Source: Anoplolepis gracilipes (lineage: Eukaryota > Arthropoda > Insecta > Hymenoptera > Formicidae). From it: 64,000 bases of DNA. The notes below the pieces were generated by a model. That model ran no database searches and was not told the origin of the DNA. It worked only from the letters and a program-made list of their open reading frames with translations. Position numbers and translations under genes: made by a program. Shown piece by piece: positions 32,040 to 42,449 of the stretch. The DNA lies in assembly GCF_047496725.1 (NCBI RefSeq), contig NC_132981.1, positions 571,001-635,000 on the forward strand. The letters run 5' to 3'. Numbering within the stretch: position 1 is the stretch's first letter; each line of letters starts with the position of its first letter.

Positions 32040-33111
32040 TATTAAGTTATTTTTTCGGATATACAGGTAATAGGGTATATCTTTAACTTGGATTTTCTCG
32101 AAAACTGTCAGTCATACAGCAAAAATGAATACAACATAAAATGCGTATTTTGAAGAGATCTACAACTTTTGTTTGAAACATTTTCTGAAATTTTCAGTAT
32201 TTAATCAAATAAACGCAAGAAGTGTCAATTTATAACGATTTTTTATGGTTTTTGCCATGAAAATAAAATTTGTGGTAATTTTCGGTATTATTTTCGTAAT
32301 CAGCGCATCAAAATACGTAAGTGTACGTGATGACAGCAAAATCGGGGGTTTCAGCTTTTCGGAACTACATCCAAAGAATGGGACAACATTTCACTGGAAA
32401 CTATTCAGAACTTGTATGATTCTATTCTAAAAAGAATTAAAGCTGTATTAAAGGCAAATGGTGGCCCAACACCTTATGAATAAACAAGTATAGTGTATTT
32501 TACAAGTATTCACATTATTTTGTCCACCTCCTGTATATATTGTTACAGATTTTAAAGATTTTCTACAAATTCAAAAGCCATATAGTGATGCCTGGTAGCA
32601 AATATAAGATCTTAACAATCCAAATAATATTTTAGACAACAAGTTAGATGATAAACATAAAATGTATAACTTTATATACATATGTAAACGTTCAATATTT
32701 ATTATTTAAAAGATTCACACAGTTTTTATGAAAATTGGGATTAGATTAAATTGGCTGAAATAAATAGGTTATAAAAAATAATTGCTATAGTTAGCTCTGA
32801 TTTATATTATGTCTATTTATTATTGTTCTCAATTGTCTCTTATTGTAAGAGCAAGAATCAATATAAATATCAACATATATAATTAAAGTTTTCTATGAAA
32901 CCGATTACTTATTCATAAAAATTTCTGGAATCATACCAAGTAGAATAAATTAAATTAGAGATCCCATCTTTAAAATTCTAAAGAACTTATCTTCAATATT
33001 TTAATAAATGCGTAGACGGATTTAATTTCTACTCTCCCTTGAATTTGATTTATATTTATAATTTTTTGTCGTAGATTTTTTTGCTACCATTTTGAATATT
33101 TTTCAACTTAC

Positions 33112-34762
33112 CAATAAATTCTGATTTCATAGATGTATTTGCAAATGGAATCTCATCGACTTCATTTCTCACAGTCACACTATCAGATTGATGGTCCGGT
33201 TTGATATTTCGTAAAATGTGATGACTGTTACTCTTGAACATCATATCCTTGATATTATAACATGCAAGAAAAATCATGTAAGCGTTGTAGAATCGCATGC
33301 TCTTAATATAAATAAATAATATATACAAAAATAAATAAAGTTGCTAATAAATTTATTTTATAATATCGACTTGATATGTTTATTTATATTAAAATTAATA
33401 AATTCTAATTAATAATATATTTAATGCAGTATAGTTACATCTTTTAAAATTTATTTTCATTGTTCTCTTAAAACATCTTCTTGAATGTCAAACATGATTT
33501 ATATATTAGAGAGAAAGTCTCGCAGAACAGATTAATAAAGATCAATAAGAATTTATAACCGATTCTTTAGAATAGAAAATAATACATAAAAGTGTAACTG
33601 TTTTCAATTCCTAAAGTAAGTTTGTCTAACAGTTTGGTTTTTCATACTGGATTAATTAACTTTTCTAAGCAAGCGATTTTATTTTAACTTCCGGAGAAAA
33701 AAGTATTATAAATATTATATTTTTTACAGACATAAAAATTATATAAAATTCATATTTAAACTTTTGTCAAATTTCTTTTTGGTTATTATATTTTTTAATA
33801 TATGTATTTCATTATGTTTTTTCATGTAAAGTAATTATAAAAAGCACAATGTTATAAACTTTTAATTAATATTATCTTGATAAAAATGTGTGCATATCTA
33901 AATATATGAATAAATATGTACAATACATATTGATTTAAATTCGAGTTAATAACAAATAAATCCTCCTATGTATGTTGATTTGACTATTGACCTTCAGAGT
34001 TAATTAATACAAATCATTCCATTATTTGATATTCAACTTTCTCTGTTTCAATGTTTAATAAATGTTCCGTTACATATATAACTTATCATTAACAAAAAAT
34101 GATGCTTACTTTCTAAATCATTTTTGTTATATAAAGATTAAATTAGTATAAGCTAATTTAATATAAATCTTATTATAATAATATATAATGTTATAGTAAA
34201 TATATAGAAAAAAATTTTAGGAATTCCAAAAACACATGAAAATTAATTCAAGTATTATGATATGTACCTCATTAATGTTAAAAATTCTTGTTAAGAAGCA
34301 AATACAGAAAAAGACAAAGCTAATATAGTCAAAGTTTAATATACTCTCAATTAAGTTTAATTTTGTACTGTACAATATCAAAATTGTAAACAAAATTTCC
34401 GAAATTTATACACACCTTTTTACAATTTTTTTCATAACATCATACACATTCTATAATTTTATGTTCTATACAGTTTTATTTTATTATTATACATATATAT
34501 TATATATTATTATATATTTATCATTAAACGGTATATATTTATCATTATACGGTATATATTTTATTATCATACAGTATTAGTCACATAAATAAACTGTAAA
34601 AAATCAATTGTTTTTTAACCAAATGAAAAAATAGTTTACTTGAATGATATTTAAATCCTCCTGGAAGATGTCCGAAGCAGCATAATCGTTTGATGAAAGC
34701 GCGATAGCTGCTTGCACCAGTATTAAACTTTTCAATAAAACGCATAGTCTCGTTCTAATCAT
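33112..34762 (-). CDS. Possible 5' exons of a secreted-protein gene
   Basis: ATG 34762 opens an exon (34640-34762, donor GTAAAC) encoding a typical signal peptide: basic start MIRTRLCVLLK, then a hydrophobic stretch SLILVQAAIALSS and a polar continuation. A second exon in matching phase, 33112-33246 (acceptor TATCAAG, donor GTAAGT), encodes FKSNSHHILRNIKPDHQSDS and EIPFANTSMKSEFIG. The intron is 1393 bases. No later exon is found before the Tc1 palindrome, so the gene is partial or its 3' part was lost to insertions. I do not recognise a family. It lies on the same strand as the receptor fragment at 8.8-9.6 kb, but no sequence links them. Confidence 0.35.
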
Positions 34763-35990
34763 AGTAATTTTCTTTTTTTTCTGTGAACATTTACACTTAA
34801 TCAGTTTTCGTTCAATCCTGAATCAGCGATTACTTTTCTCAATCTACTAGATAATATTTTAACTTGCTAATCGAATCGATGCTTACTTATATTTTCGATA
34901 AATTCTTTATTTTCAAATAGCAAGTTATTATTTTTCAATATTACGTTTTAAAAATTTCTCTTTACGATCGATTACGATATGTATCTTATAATCAAATTAG
35001 GAAACTTTTAATAAATATAAATAATATTATGATTTTTTCGATAAAAGCCAATAACAACAAGAAGTGATTCATTCAATTATATTAAAAATACAAATGTAAA
35101 ACAATAATAGAATTATTATCAGGCTTTTTTGTAATTTCTCCAATATTCCAATAGAGAAAAAATCTAGCAAAAAGATAATCAAACAAATTATAAACAATAC
35201 TAAAATTATAAAAGTATGAACCTTCTATCACTTTTAGCGTTATGTAAAGTATTACCAAATATATGTAAATATTTGCTGTATTTTTGGTTTACTAAAATAT
35301 AAAATGTAACAAATTACATCCTCTTATACGTATTATACTATACGTGCTTTCTCCACTATTTAAAAATTCACTATTCATGCACGTTATAAAGTTTATATAA
35401 CGATTTGAATCAAGACGCACAATTCGGTTGTACTCTTTAGTAGCGATCACAATAGTAACTAACTCTGTCCATTCGATTTGATTGTCTTGTCATTTAAGCC
35501 ATGTGCTATACAATCGTTTTTTTATGATTCATTCCGCGATAACATTTTCGGGCCTACTTACTTTAATAGACTTACATTACTAAACTGCATAGCAAAATTA
35601 ATCAAACATTTTATATTTTATTATGATTTTATTATTTTTAATCTGATAAATATTAATCAGAGAAATTCTCATAAAATTTTTTTCCATACTGTGGCGACGC
35701 TGATGCCGATGCGACACCGACGCCAATGCGACGTGACGCGATAACAACAATCACACGGCATTGCCGAACATGATTGACGTGATTGTCCCATGTTGACCAT
35801 GATTCTCATGGTAAATTCTAAGAGAAAATTCTCTCATCTATGTGCGTGAGTGTATTCGTTTAAGTCGGTATAATTTCTAATAAAAAAAAAATCGTTTATT
35901 ATTCGGTGTGTCACGGTGTCAACGTCTCGTTGCGAGTCAATTCCAGACGTATACAATTATCCAGCAGAAGACATCAAACATTTCTACAAG
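34763..35990. other. AT-rich intergenic stretch
   Basis: No gene is recognised. The frame at 35478-35744 has no motif. A GATGC/GACGC-rich patch lies at 35693-35735. Confidence 0.5.
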
Positions 35991-36002
35991 GTAAGAATAA
36001 GT

Positions 36003-36055
<53 letters not shown>

Positions 36056-36075
36056 AGAGAGAAAGAGAGAGAGAG
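36003..36075. repeat. (GA)n microsatellite
   Basis: Runs of GA with occasional AAA. Confidence 0.95.
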
Positions 36076-36354
36076 TCGACATACACACGTACACACATAC
36101 GCACACATCGCGTGTAGATAACAGCTGATCGCAGCGAGCGCCTCGCGTAATGAGCCCGCGTCGGATAATGAGTTGCGCCGCTTCTGCCTACCGCCTGTAC
36201 GCATGCCGTAATTCGCTACCTATTTTCTTTTATAATTTGAAAACTAAGCTTCGGATAAAATTTTGCCAAAGGAAAAATCGTCTCAGAATTTATTCAGGAA
36301 TACGACATTTCAAGGACAAACGGTTGTTTTGAATCACCCTATATATAAATATAT

Positions 36355-36458
36355 ATTCATTCATGTAAATTTATGTATATTTTTATTTACTGTAAATATA
36401 CATTATATATATTCATTCATTCATGTAAATTTATGTATATTTTTATTATATTATGTTA
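36355..36458. repeat. Short tandem duplication
   Basis: ATTCATTCATGTAAATTTAT followed by GTATATTTTTATT occurs twice (36355-36391 and 36411-36447), just before the second viral module. Confidence 0.8.
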
Positions 36459-36486
36459 TATGTTAATAATAAATTATTTTTATGTA

Positions 36487-36779
36487 GAGAATGTGAAATA
36501 ACCAATTTCGTCTATCGATGTCAATAAATTTTCCAAATATTGATATTTCGATTGTTGAAGCAATTTTAAGTATACGTATAGGTTTTCAAAGTGAACACCG
36601 TACGGACTTTCAATTAGACTTATCAATACATTAGTCTTACCACATTTCGAAGGACCACAAATAATACCGCGTATAGTAATTGGTAACATGTTTCCACGCT
36701 TGCAAATTTCTTTTTCAAGCATTAGTCTATTGTCAAAATTTATAACTTTGATTATCGTCGCTTGCCGCACAAATCGCAT
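36487..36779 (-). pseudogene. Packaging ATPase, N-terminal part with Walker A
   Basis: Open from the start at 36779: TIRGIICGPSKCGKTNVLIS contains the P-loop GPSKCGKT, followed by SPYGVHFENLYVYLKLLQ and LENLLTSIDEIGYFTFS. The sequence ends there because the copy is broken at 36487, so Walker B and the rest are missing. It complements the first copy, which has Walker B but no P-loop. Dead fragment of an A32/FtsK-type packaging ATPase. Confidence 0.75.
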
Positions 36780-36793
36780 TTTGAGAATGAATC

Positions 36794-37114
36794 ATGGAAG
36801 GACCTATTTATAGATATGCACCGAATCGAAACCGCTCAGTATTGAAAATGTTTTTTCATCTGTCGGACGACAGTCATATTCTCGAGCTTACCTCTGAACA
36901 GTTGCAATATATACCAAAGATTATTTTATTGAGACACTTTAGCCGCTACGTGGAACAACTGTGAGACAAACTTCCCGAACATATAAAAGTTGATTCTGAA
37001 GTACGACAGTATCGTAGATGTTTGCGACATTATAATTTACCATGGCAGCAAACACATATCGATGGTCTAGCACCATTTATAAAAGATTGCTACGAATGTC
37101 AGCGAGAATTATAA
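36794..37114 (+). pseudogene. Small conserved protein upstream of the phospholipase-like gene, copy 2
   Basis: 106 codons from ATG 36794 (a shorter start at 36848 matches the start used in copy 1), with TGA at codon 57 (36962-36964) where copy 1 has TGG. Conserved parts are LTSEQLQYIPKIILLRHFSR, KLPEHIKVDSEVRQYRRCL and WQQTHIDGLAPFIKDCYECQ. It overlaps the phospholipase-like gene by 19 bases. Divergent to the ATPase; only 14 bases separate the two starts. Confidence 0.6.
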
Positions 37115-37731
37115 GAGGTAGTGGGTTATTGAATCGTGTGATAAACGCGCTTCCTATCGAATTGCATATTCCTGGATATCAGTTTTGCGGACCGGGAACT
37201 CGTTTAAAAGAACGATTGGCTAGAGGCGATCGAGGTATCAATCCATTAGATGCTGCGTGTCGCGAGTACGATATAACTTACTCGCGAAGCAACGACCTCG
37301 GCGAACGACACGTTGCGGATCGTATACTAGCTGTGAAGGCGCGAAAACGTATTACCGCGAGGGATTCGACTCTTGGTGAAAGAGCGGCTGCTACAGCTGT
37401 TTGGACGACCATAAAGACAAAAACGAAATTTGGTATGGGAATGAAGATGAAAAAATCACTAAAAAAGAAAAAGATGTTGAAAAAACGAATACTTCCAGTA
37501 GCAAAGCGTGGTGGTATTTTACCGATTTTATCATTGTTGGGAGTAGTTGGTTCTTTAGCTGGTGGAGCAGCGGGAATCGCAAAAGCTATAAACGATAGCA
37601 AGACCGCGCAACGCCAATTCGAATGCAACGTCACAATCGTGCTATGGAAGGTCGTGGACTTTATCTCGCTCCGTACAAGCGTGGACGCGGGTTCTCAACG
37701 ACTGCTAAAAAAAACGTAAAAAAACGTTAAA
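37096..37731 (+). pseudogene. Phospholipase A2-like virion protein, copy 2, catalytic His lost
   Basis: From ATG 37096 the frame stays open for about 175 residues: LLNRVINALPIELHIPGYQF, CGPGT, PLDAACREYDITYSRS, a basic patch KKSLKKKKMLKKRI, and the hydrophobic glycine/alanine-rich segment ILPILSLLGVVGSLAGGAAG. Near 37620 a frameshift removes the C-terminal block (RHNRAMEGRGLYLAPYKRGR lies in the next frame). At the active site the family motif HDxxY reads YDITY, so the catalytic His has become Tyr (TAC). The layout (PLA2, basic, membrane-active segment, basic tail) suggests a minor virion protein for membrane breach; inferred. Confidence 0.75.
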
Positions 37732-37732
37732 A

Positions 37733-37830
37733 ATGCCTACGGGTGTAACAATCATGCGTCTTATCAAAATTATAATCAGAGTATTTGCGGACAATTGTGT
37801 TCAAACGATGCAATTTCTTCAAACGATTAA
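37733..37830 (+). pseudogene. Adenain-like protease remnant, copy 2
   Basis: Only the start (MPTGVT in one frame) and the nucleophile region (YQNYNQSICGQLC in another frame) remain in 98 bases, between the phospholipase-like and penton genes. The central part with His and Asp is deleted. The CGQLC motif keeps the expected catalytic Cys, unlike copy 1. The assignment rests on position and on matching copy 1. Confidence 0.55.
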
Positions 37831-37872
37831 ATTTAAAACCTAACACTCTACTATCATGACTCAGTATTCGAC

Positions 37873-38572
37873 ATGTCACTGACACTTACGTTGACTGGTA
37901 AGAGTAGCGTTCTTGCTGTAAACTACTTTCCAGCCATAGATTTGAACGATGATGATTACGAACTTGATTTAACGGATTTTCATACGATACCGAACGTGAA
38001 TTCCTCGAATAATAAATTTTACTTGGACAACGACGACAAGGAAATTACGATTCCCGAAGGATCGTACGAATTGCATGATATAAATGAATATCTAACACAT
38101 GCAATTTTACAATACGATTCCCACAACATTGTTAATAACAATAATGAGAAATATCCAATAGTGATTCGCGCTAATCATAATATGTTGAAAAGTGAAATTA
38201 AATGCACATACAGAATAAATTTTAATAAGTCCAACAACATAGGATCGTTGTTGGGATTCTCGAATCGTGTATTGCAGCCGCGGAAATGGTACGAATCGAA
38301 TGTATCGATAAATATTATTAACGTAAACATTATTTGTATAGAATGCAGTGTGACCGCTGGTGCATATAGCAATAGCAAACGCGTACACACGATACATGAA
38401 ATTTCTCCGAGCGTACCACCGGGATATAAGATATCGGAAACGCCCGCGCAAATCATTTATCTACCGATCGTCGTGCGAAGCATTACGTTAAATAACGATA
38501 CATGTTGTGGATCAGGAGGGTCGATTGCTCGATTTTCGAGGAGAGGAAATTACCGTACGATTGTACGTATGA
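37873..38572 (+). pseudogene. Penton-type minor capsid protein, copy 2
   Basis: ATG 37873 opens MSLTLTLTGKSSVLAVNYFP. It continues with NSSNNKFYLDNDDKEITIPE, NNIGSLLGFSNRVLQPRKWY, VNIICIECSVTAGAY and VPPGYKISETPAQIIYLPIV. A frameshift near 38490-38500 moves the last block (VVDQEGRLLDFRGEEITVRL, stop TGA 38570-38572) into another frame. That block shows the native C-terminus better than copy 1. Otherwise the gene is nearly full length. Structural role inferred as for copy 1. Confidence 0.65.
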
Positions 38573-38588
38573 CGACGTCAAAAATAGT

Positions 38589-38771
38589 ATGCTCGTGTTG
38601 AACGAAACGGAGCATGCGAGAGACAATATCTTTATGAGGGACAATATTTTTGCGAGGAGGCGAGCGGTGTCTGGTGACAATAATCAAGTGTCTGGTTACG
38701 CTAAAAAGAAGCTCAGCGCGTTGAATCGTGAATTTTTAAAGTCTTTGGGATTTGTCGTACAAAATAATTGA
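38589..38771 (+). CDS. Small protein with FLxSLGF motif, copy 2 (intact frame)
   Basis: 60 residues from ATG 38589: acidic/polar start (MLVLNETEHARDNIF), middle with RDNIFARRRAVSGD, basic end KKKLSALNREFLKSLGFVVQ. The end matches the broken version in copy 1. It lies 5 bases before the capsid gene start. The intact frame may be chance survival of a short gene. Function unknown. Confidence 0.5.
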   Translation: MLVLNETEHARDNIFMRDNIFARRRAVSGDNNQVSGYAKKKLSALNREFLKSLGFVVQNN

Positions 38772-38775
38772 AAAA

Positions 38776-39660
38776 ATGATTGACATTTTGAACATTGGAA
38801 GCGAACCAATCTTTGATGACCGTATAGTAAAGATTGAAACTCATACGTACAATCCATACGCAAATACAACACTTGGATATAGCGATGAGATATGGATACC
38901 TATACAGCATCAGGATTTGTACACGTTACCGAGCGAAAGCTTTCTTTACGTCGAGGGAAAATTGACGATAAGGAAAAAGGATGAACTAATGATATTGGGA
39001 AATAATTACATTGCATTCATGTTTGATTAACTTCGATATAAACTCAACAGTGTGGAAATTGATCGCAACAGAAACGTTGGAATAACTTGCACGATTAAAA
39101 ACTATATTTCCCTTACACACGAAAGAAGTAAAATCTTGCACAACGCTGCGTGGAATATAGTTGCAAATAATGGTGGCGAAGGTTACTTCAATTTTTGCGT
39201 GCCACTCAACATGTTGCTTGGATTTTGTGGAGATTTTAAGCGCGTTGTGATTAACACTCGTCATGAATTGATTCTAATACGTTCGCGCAACGACAACAAT
39301 TGTCTATTTGGAGCTCAGGCGGCTGAAGCTGAGATTAAATTACTCAAAATACAATGGCGTATGCCTCACGTAATATTGAACGAAATTAGTAAACTGTCTT
39401 TGCTACAAGCGTTGGAGAGCGGTAGATACTTGAGCATGAGTTTCCGTTCGTGGGATCTATACGAATTTCCTTTGCTACACAGTACGACCAAGCATTCGTG
39501 GACTGTGAAAATTGCCTCTCAGCTGGAGAAACCGCGATACGTAATCTTTGCACTATAGACTGATAGAAAAAATGTAGCGTCGAAAGATATTACCAAATTC
39601 GATGACTGCAAATTGGCAAACGTTAAACTCTATCTAAACTCTGAATTTTACCCGTATTAG
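38776..39660 (+). pseudogene. Major capsid protein, copy 2, 3'-truncated
   Basis: From ATG 38776: MIDILNIGSEPIFDD, HTYNPYANTTLGYSDEIWIP, DLYTLPSESFLYVEGKL, then TAA at 39028-39030 replacing the Glu codon seen in copy 1. It continues EIDRNRNVGITCTIKNY, YFNFCVPLNMLLGFCGDF, RHELILIRSRNDNN and ESGRYLSMSFRSWDLYEFPL, TAG at 39556-39558 (CAG in copy 1), then LANVKLYLNSEFYPY and the break. It keeps both Trp codons that are TAG in copy 1. About 100 C-terminal residues are missing. Confidence 0.65.
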
Positions 39661-39770
39661 TTATATTATTGATTCGATACTCGTACTTTAAAGAATTATT
39701 ATACTTACCTTATATTTTATTGATCGCGATACTCGCACCCTAACAGTTATTATACTTACCTAAATTGCAT
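39661..39770. repeat. Two imperfect tandem units at the edge of the viral fragment
   Basis: TTATTGATTCGATACTCG...TTATTATACTTACCT is repeated as TTATTGATCGCGATACTCG...TTATTATACTTACCT, unit about 57 bases. Confidence 0.7.
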
Positions 39771-39973
39771 GCGTTTTAACCTAGTTAAGATTACACTCGT
39801 AGCCCGTAGTGTGAAGGCGTGCTCGGGGGCTCGTGGCTGCGGCGAGCATAAAAGGCGCAGTCTCAAACGACTCCTGGGGGTACCGGCCGACCCCCCCCAG
39901 TGTAGAAAGGTTTACCTGGGCAAGCGGCTCTTCCCAGACCGACCGTATTTCCGACGACACTCGTGGGACAAAC

Positions 39974-41988
39974 ATGCTAAACATTAAATCACCAAAACAA
40001 AAACCAAAACAAAATGAGGAGGAGGAGGAGATATCTGTCATAAATACAGAACAAATTATAGAAGATACGCTAACGGAGGAGCAGGCTTTACCTACCCAGG
40101 AAGCTATGAACACATTAGTCTGCAAAGAGATTGAGGGCTTACCACCGCCAACAGACGAAGTATTTTCTACACCAGAAACGAGTTTCCTGAGGGAAAAAGA
40201 AATTCCATCACCCTGTCCCTCTCCAGTTGCTTTCGATGATGTTAAGAGGAATCTTTTTAAGGACCTGGACAGCGACACGGATGTCACATCTAACAGAGAA
40301 TCTGTACCAAGCAGAAAGAAAGACTCGAGCAATAATCAGTGATGAATCTGACGATGAAGAAGAGGAAGAAATAAAGAAGAAACATACAACTAGGAGTGAC
40401 GTCATCGACCTGACAGGTCCCCGAGACTCTATGTCTAGTCTTACACATTATGCAGACTCTGAGGGCACTGACCCTAGAATCAGTACAGGGAGGAAAAACA
40501 GATGTGGTGGCGGTAGTGGTGGTGGAAAAACCATTAAGGAGAGGATGAGACAAGTACCCTTAGATTTGGAGGTTCTCAAGGATCATTCTTCTTTGCAATT
40601 GAAAATCGACGCGAAAAAATGGGTCGACGACCTCGAAATAATTAGGAAGGAATGCGAGAATTTGAATGGTCCCTGCCAAAGACTTATGAAAGAACGTCTG
40701 CTCACAATTGGCGAAGTAATCACCTTGTTAGTGGAAAGAGAGGAAGATAGAGGAGATCCAGCGACCCTGAAACGCAAAAACTTAGAGTTGACGACTGCAG
40801 TAGCAGATCATAAAAGGGAGATAGCCCGTCTTAAAAAGGACATTTCAGAAAGTCATGGAGAGCCTGCAGGCTACAATCATAAGAGAGCAGACTTATAAAA
40901 AAGTCATTCAGGCGGATAGGGGTATTTTCCCAATAAAGGAAATAAGAACGATCCCTATGGACTCCAAGGAAACGGAATATAATAGAAATTTTCCAGCCCT
41001 CATTCCTGCCATGGAAGAAGAAATGGTATCAAACAAGGAACGTGCTTCGCGATCTGAACATTACTTCGTGGCTCCCAAGCCACAAAGGGTACCGAGAAGC
41101 AGGCCAACGGCTTCTAGGATTATCAGTAATATCCAGCTGAAACCTCCGAAGGATATAGTTGACTCACATAGAGGTACCGATATGCGAGAAGGAGATCATC
41201 TTATGGAAAGGGCTTCTCCCACCAATAACGACTCGCTTGGATGGACAAAAGTAAGGAAAAATAGAAGGAACTCTATCAGGAATAGAAGAACGAACTCGGA
41301 AGAAACACCTAAGACAAAAGAAGCTTCTGGACCTCCGAGAGAACTCAAGAGCTGGAAAAGCTAAAACCTAAACGGAGAGCCCCTACGACTTCAGCAATAG
41401 TAATCCAGGGGAATAATCCTGACTTTTCATATGCTGATGCAATAGGGAAAGCAAGACAAAACATCTCGATGGAAGAGCTCGGAATCGAGAAATCAAGAAT
41501 TCGTCAGTCCATTAATGGCAACTGGATCATAGAAATAGCGGGTTCAGACAATAAGAACAAGGCAGAGGACCTTAAAGCCAAGCTAATTGAGGTGATAGGT
41601 ATGGAAGCTAAAATCACAAGACCAGTTGTGAAGGGCGATATTAGAGTGAGCGGATTCAATGGGTCACTCCACAAGGACGACATCCTAAAGAGATTAGCGG
41701 AGCTAGGAGACTGCAAAATCCGTGATCTTAAAATCGGAGAAATTAGACCTATGAAAATCGGATTATTTATGATCTGGGTACAATGCCCTCTATCTACGGC
41801 CATTAGAATAGCCAAAACTGCAAGGACCCGAATTGGATGGACGACAGCGCGAATTGAACTTCTGGAGGCAAAACCCATGCAATGCTACAAGTGCTGGGAA
41901 TTTGGCCACACCAGGGTTAACTGTAGATCGACTAATGACAGAATGGGATGTTGTTTCAAGTGTGGTGAACGGGGACATCAAGTGACTG
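39974..41988 (+). pseudogene. Host LINE ORF1 (gag-like), 5' part
   Basis: Likely start ATG 39974 (MLNIKSPKQKPKQNEEEEE). The N-terminal region is acidic/polar, the middle contains a coiled-coil-like stretch (KRKNLELTTAVADHKREIAR) and basic segments. The C-terminal part has the R1/I-type gag core (NGNWIIEIAGSDNKNKAEDL, KAKLIEVIG, DIRVSGF) and zinc knuckles CYKCWEFGHTRVNC and CFKCGERGHQVTDC (CX2CX4HX4C). Such proteins package element RNA. Three frameshifts (near 40330, 40880 and 41370) break it. The sequence continues after the insertions at 56974 with a third knuckle. Confidence 0.8.
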
Positions 41989-42004
41989 ACTGTCCGAACC
42001 CTGC
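41989..42004 (+). other. Target site, left copy (16 bp)
   Basis: ACTGTCCGAACCCTGC, part of the host LINE zinc-knuckle coding sequence (CPNPA). It is repeated exactly at 47027, 51961 and 56958. Confidence 0.9.
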
Positions 42005-42171
42005 CCCCCTCGTGGGCACACCTTGTCGTGGTGAGGGGGCCTAGTAACCGAAAGGTGAAGCCAACGTGCCCAAACAGCATTGCCACGAGTCGGTGTCAGC
42101 TTGCTGAACGAATGGCTCTTATGTGGCAAGCGCACTGCGTGCGTTGTTCAGACGGTGTACGGCCGTCCCCC

Positions 42172-42209
<38 letters not shown>

Positions 42210-42398
42210 CCCTACCAATTTTTTGCGGGTGCTCCCGCGGGATGAGGGTGCGGAGCGGTGGGTGCTCCTGCCGTGAAGCGTCCCTCAGTGGGGAAAAGTG
42301 GGAGCCGGTCGGGACCCTCGCCCGAAGGACTGGATGGGTGACTCAGTCACCCGCCGGGCCAGAGGCGGGGACCACCCCGATCCCAGTGACTCCCACGT

Positions 42399-42449
42399 GT
42401 GAGTGTGTGTGTGTCTGTGAGCGTGTACTAATTCTCTCTTCATTTTCAG
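42399..42449 (+). promoter_or_regulatory. Candidate 51-bp intron signals in the 5' UTR
   Basis: Donor-like GTGAGT at 42399, branch-point-like TACTAAT at about 42425-42431, pyrimidine tract and CAG at 42447-42449. The same signals are kept in copies 2 and 3 despite changes in the TG run between them. Splicing is not shown. Confidence 0.35.

Larger units (their letters stand above)
31033..32371. mobile_element. Inverted-repeat element inserted in the Tc1 fragment
   Basis: Ends GTTCCGAAAAGCTGAAACCC (left) and AGCTTTTCGGAAC (right), with arms of about 290 bases (31033-31325 and 32040-32371) in inverted orientation. AAAGAATG[A/G]GA[T/C]AA flanks both sides, a possible target duplication of about 14 bases. 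It carries a partial copy of foldback family A at 31333-31710. The frame at 32245-32430 is only the terminal repeat read through. Confidence 0.75.
30745..32483 (+). pseudogene. Tc1-family transposase C-terminus (plus strand), split by an insertion
   Basis: 30745-31032 encodes IFQDDNAPIHTARKI, a stop, AWFEEHQNKLQHLLWPAQSP, NLNIIEPLWAVLEKRMRK and ELADVLIKE. After an insert of about 1.34 kb, 32372-32483 gives the end IQNLYDSILKRIKAVLKANG. It differs from the minus-strand copy at about one residue in ten, so the arms are either diverged duplicates or two insertions of related copies. Stops are present and the N-terminus is missing. Confidence 0.7.
30195..32665. repeat. Large palindrome containing two Tc1 fragments and nested inserts
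   Basis: Sequence outside the Tc1 ends is also inverted (ATTTGCTACCAGGCATCACT on the left; AGTGATGCCTGGTAGCAAAT on the right). The palindrome therefore includes flanking DNA and not only the transposon. The right arm is longer because of an insert at 31033-32371. Confidence 0.75.
36487..39657. mobile_element. Second, truncated copy of the viral morphogenesis module
   Basis: Same gene order and orientation as 21.4-25.3 kb: ATPase (minus), small protein, phospholipase-like, protease remnant, penton, FLxSLGF protein and capsid (plus). It starts abruptly inside the ATPase and stops inside the capsid gene, with no terminal repeats seen. The copy is clearly diverged from the first and more AT-rich, and carries independent lesions. 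It therefore represents a separate integration or an old duplication. Confidence 0.75.

Noticed and set aside
32245..32430. Frame with hydrophobic start resembling a signal peptide (MKIKFVVIFGIIFVISASKY)
   Set aside because: It lies in the terminal inverted repeat of a transposon, and the same DNA is present inverted at 31.1 kb.
39781..40332. 183-codon minus-strand frame opposite host LINE ORF1
   Set aside because: Serine-rich shadow of the acidic gag region, with no recognisable domain.
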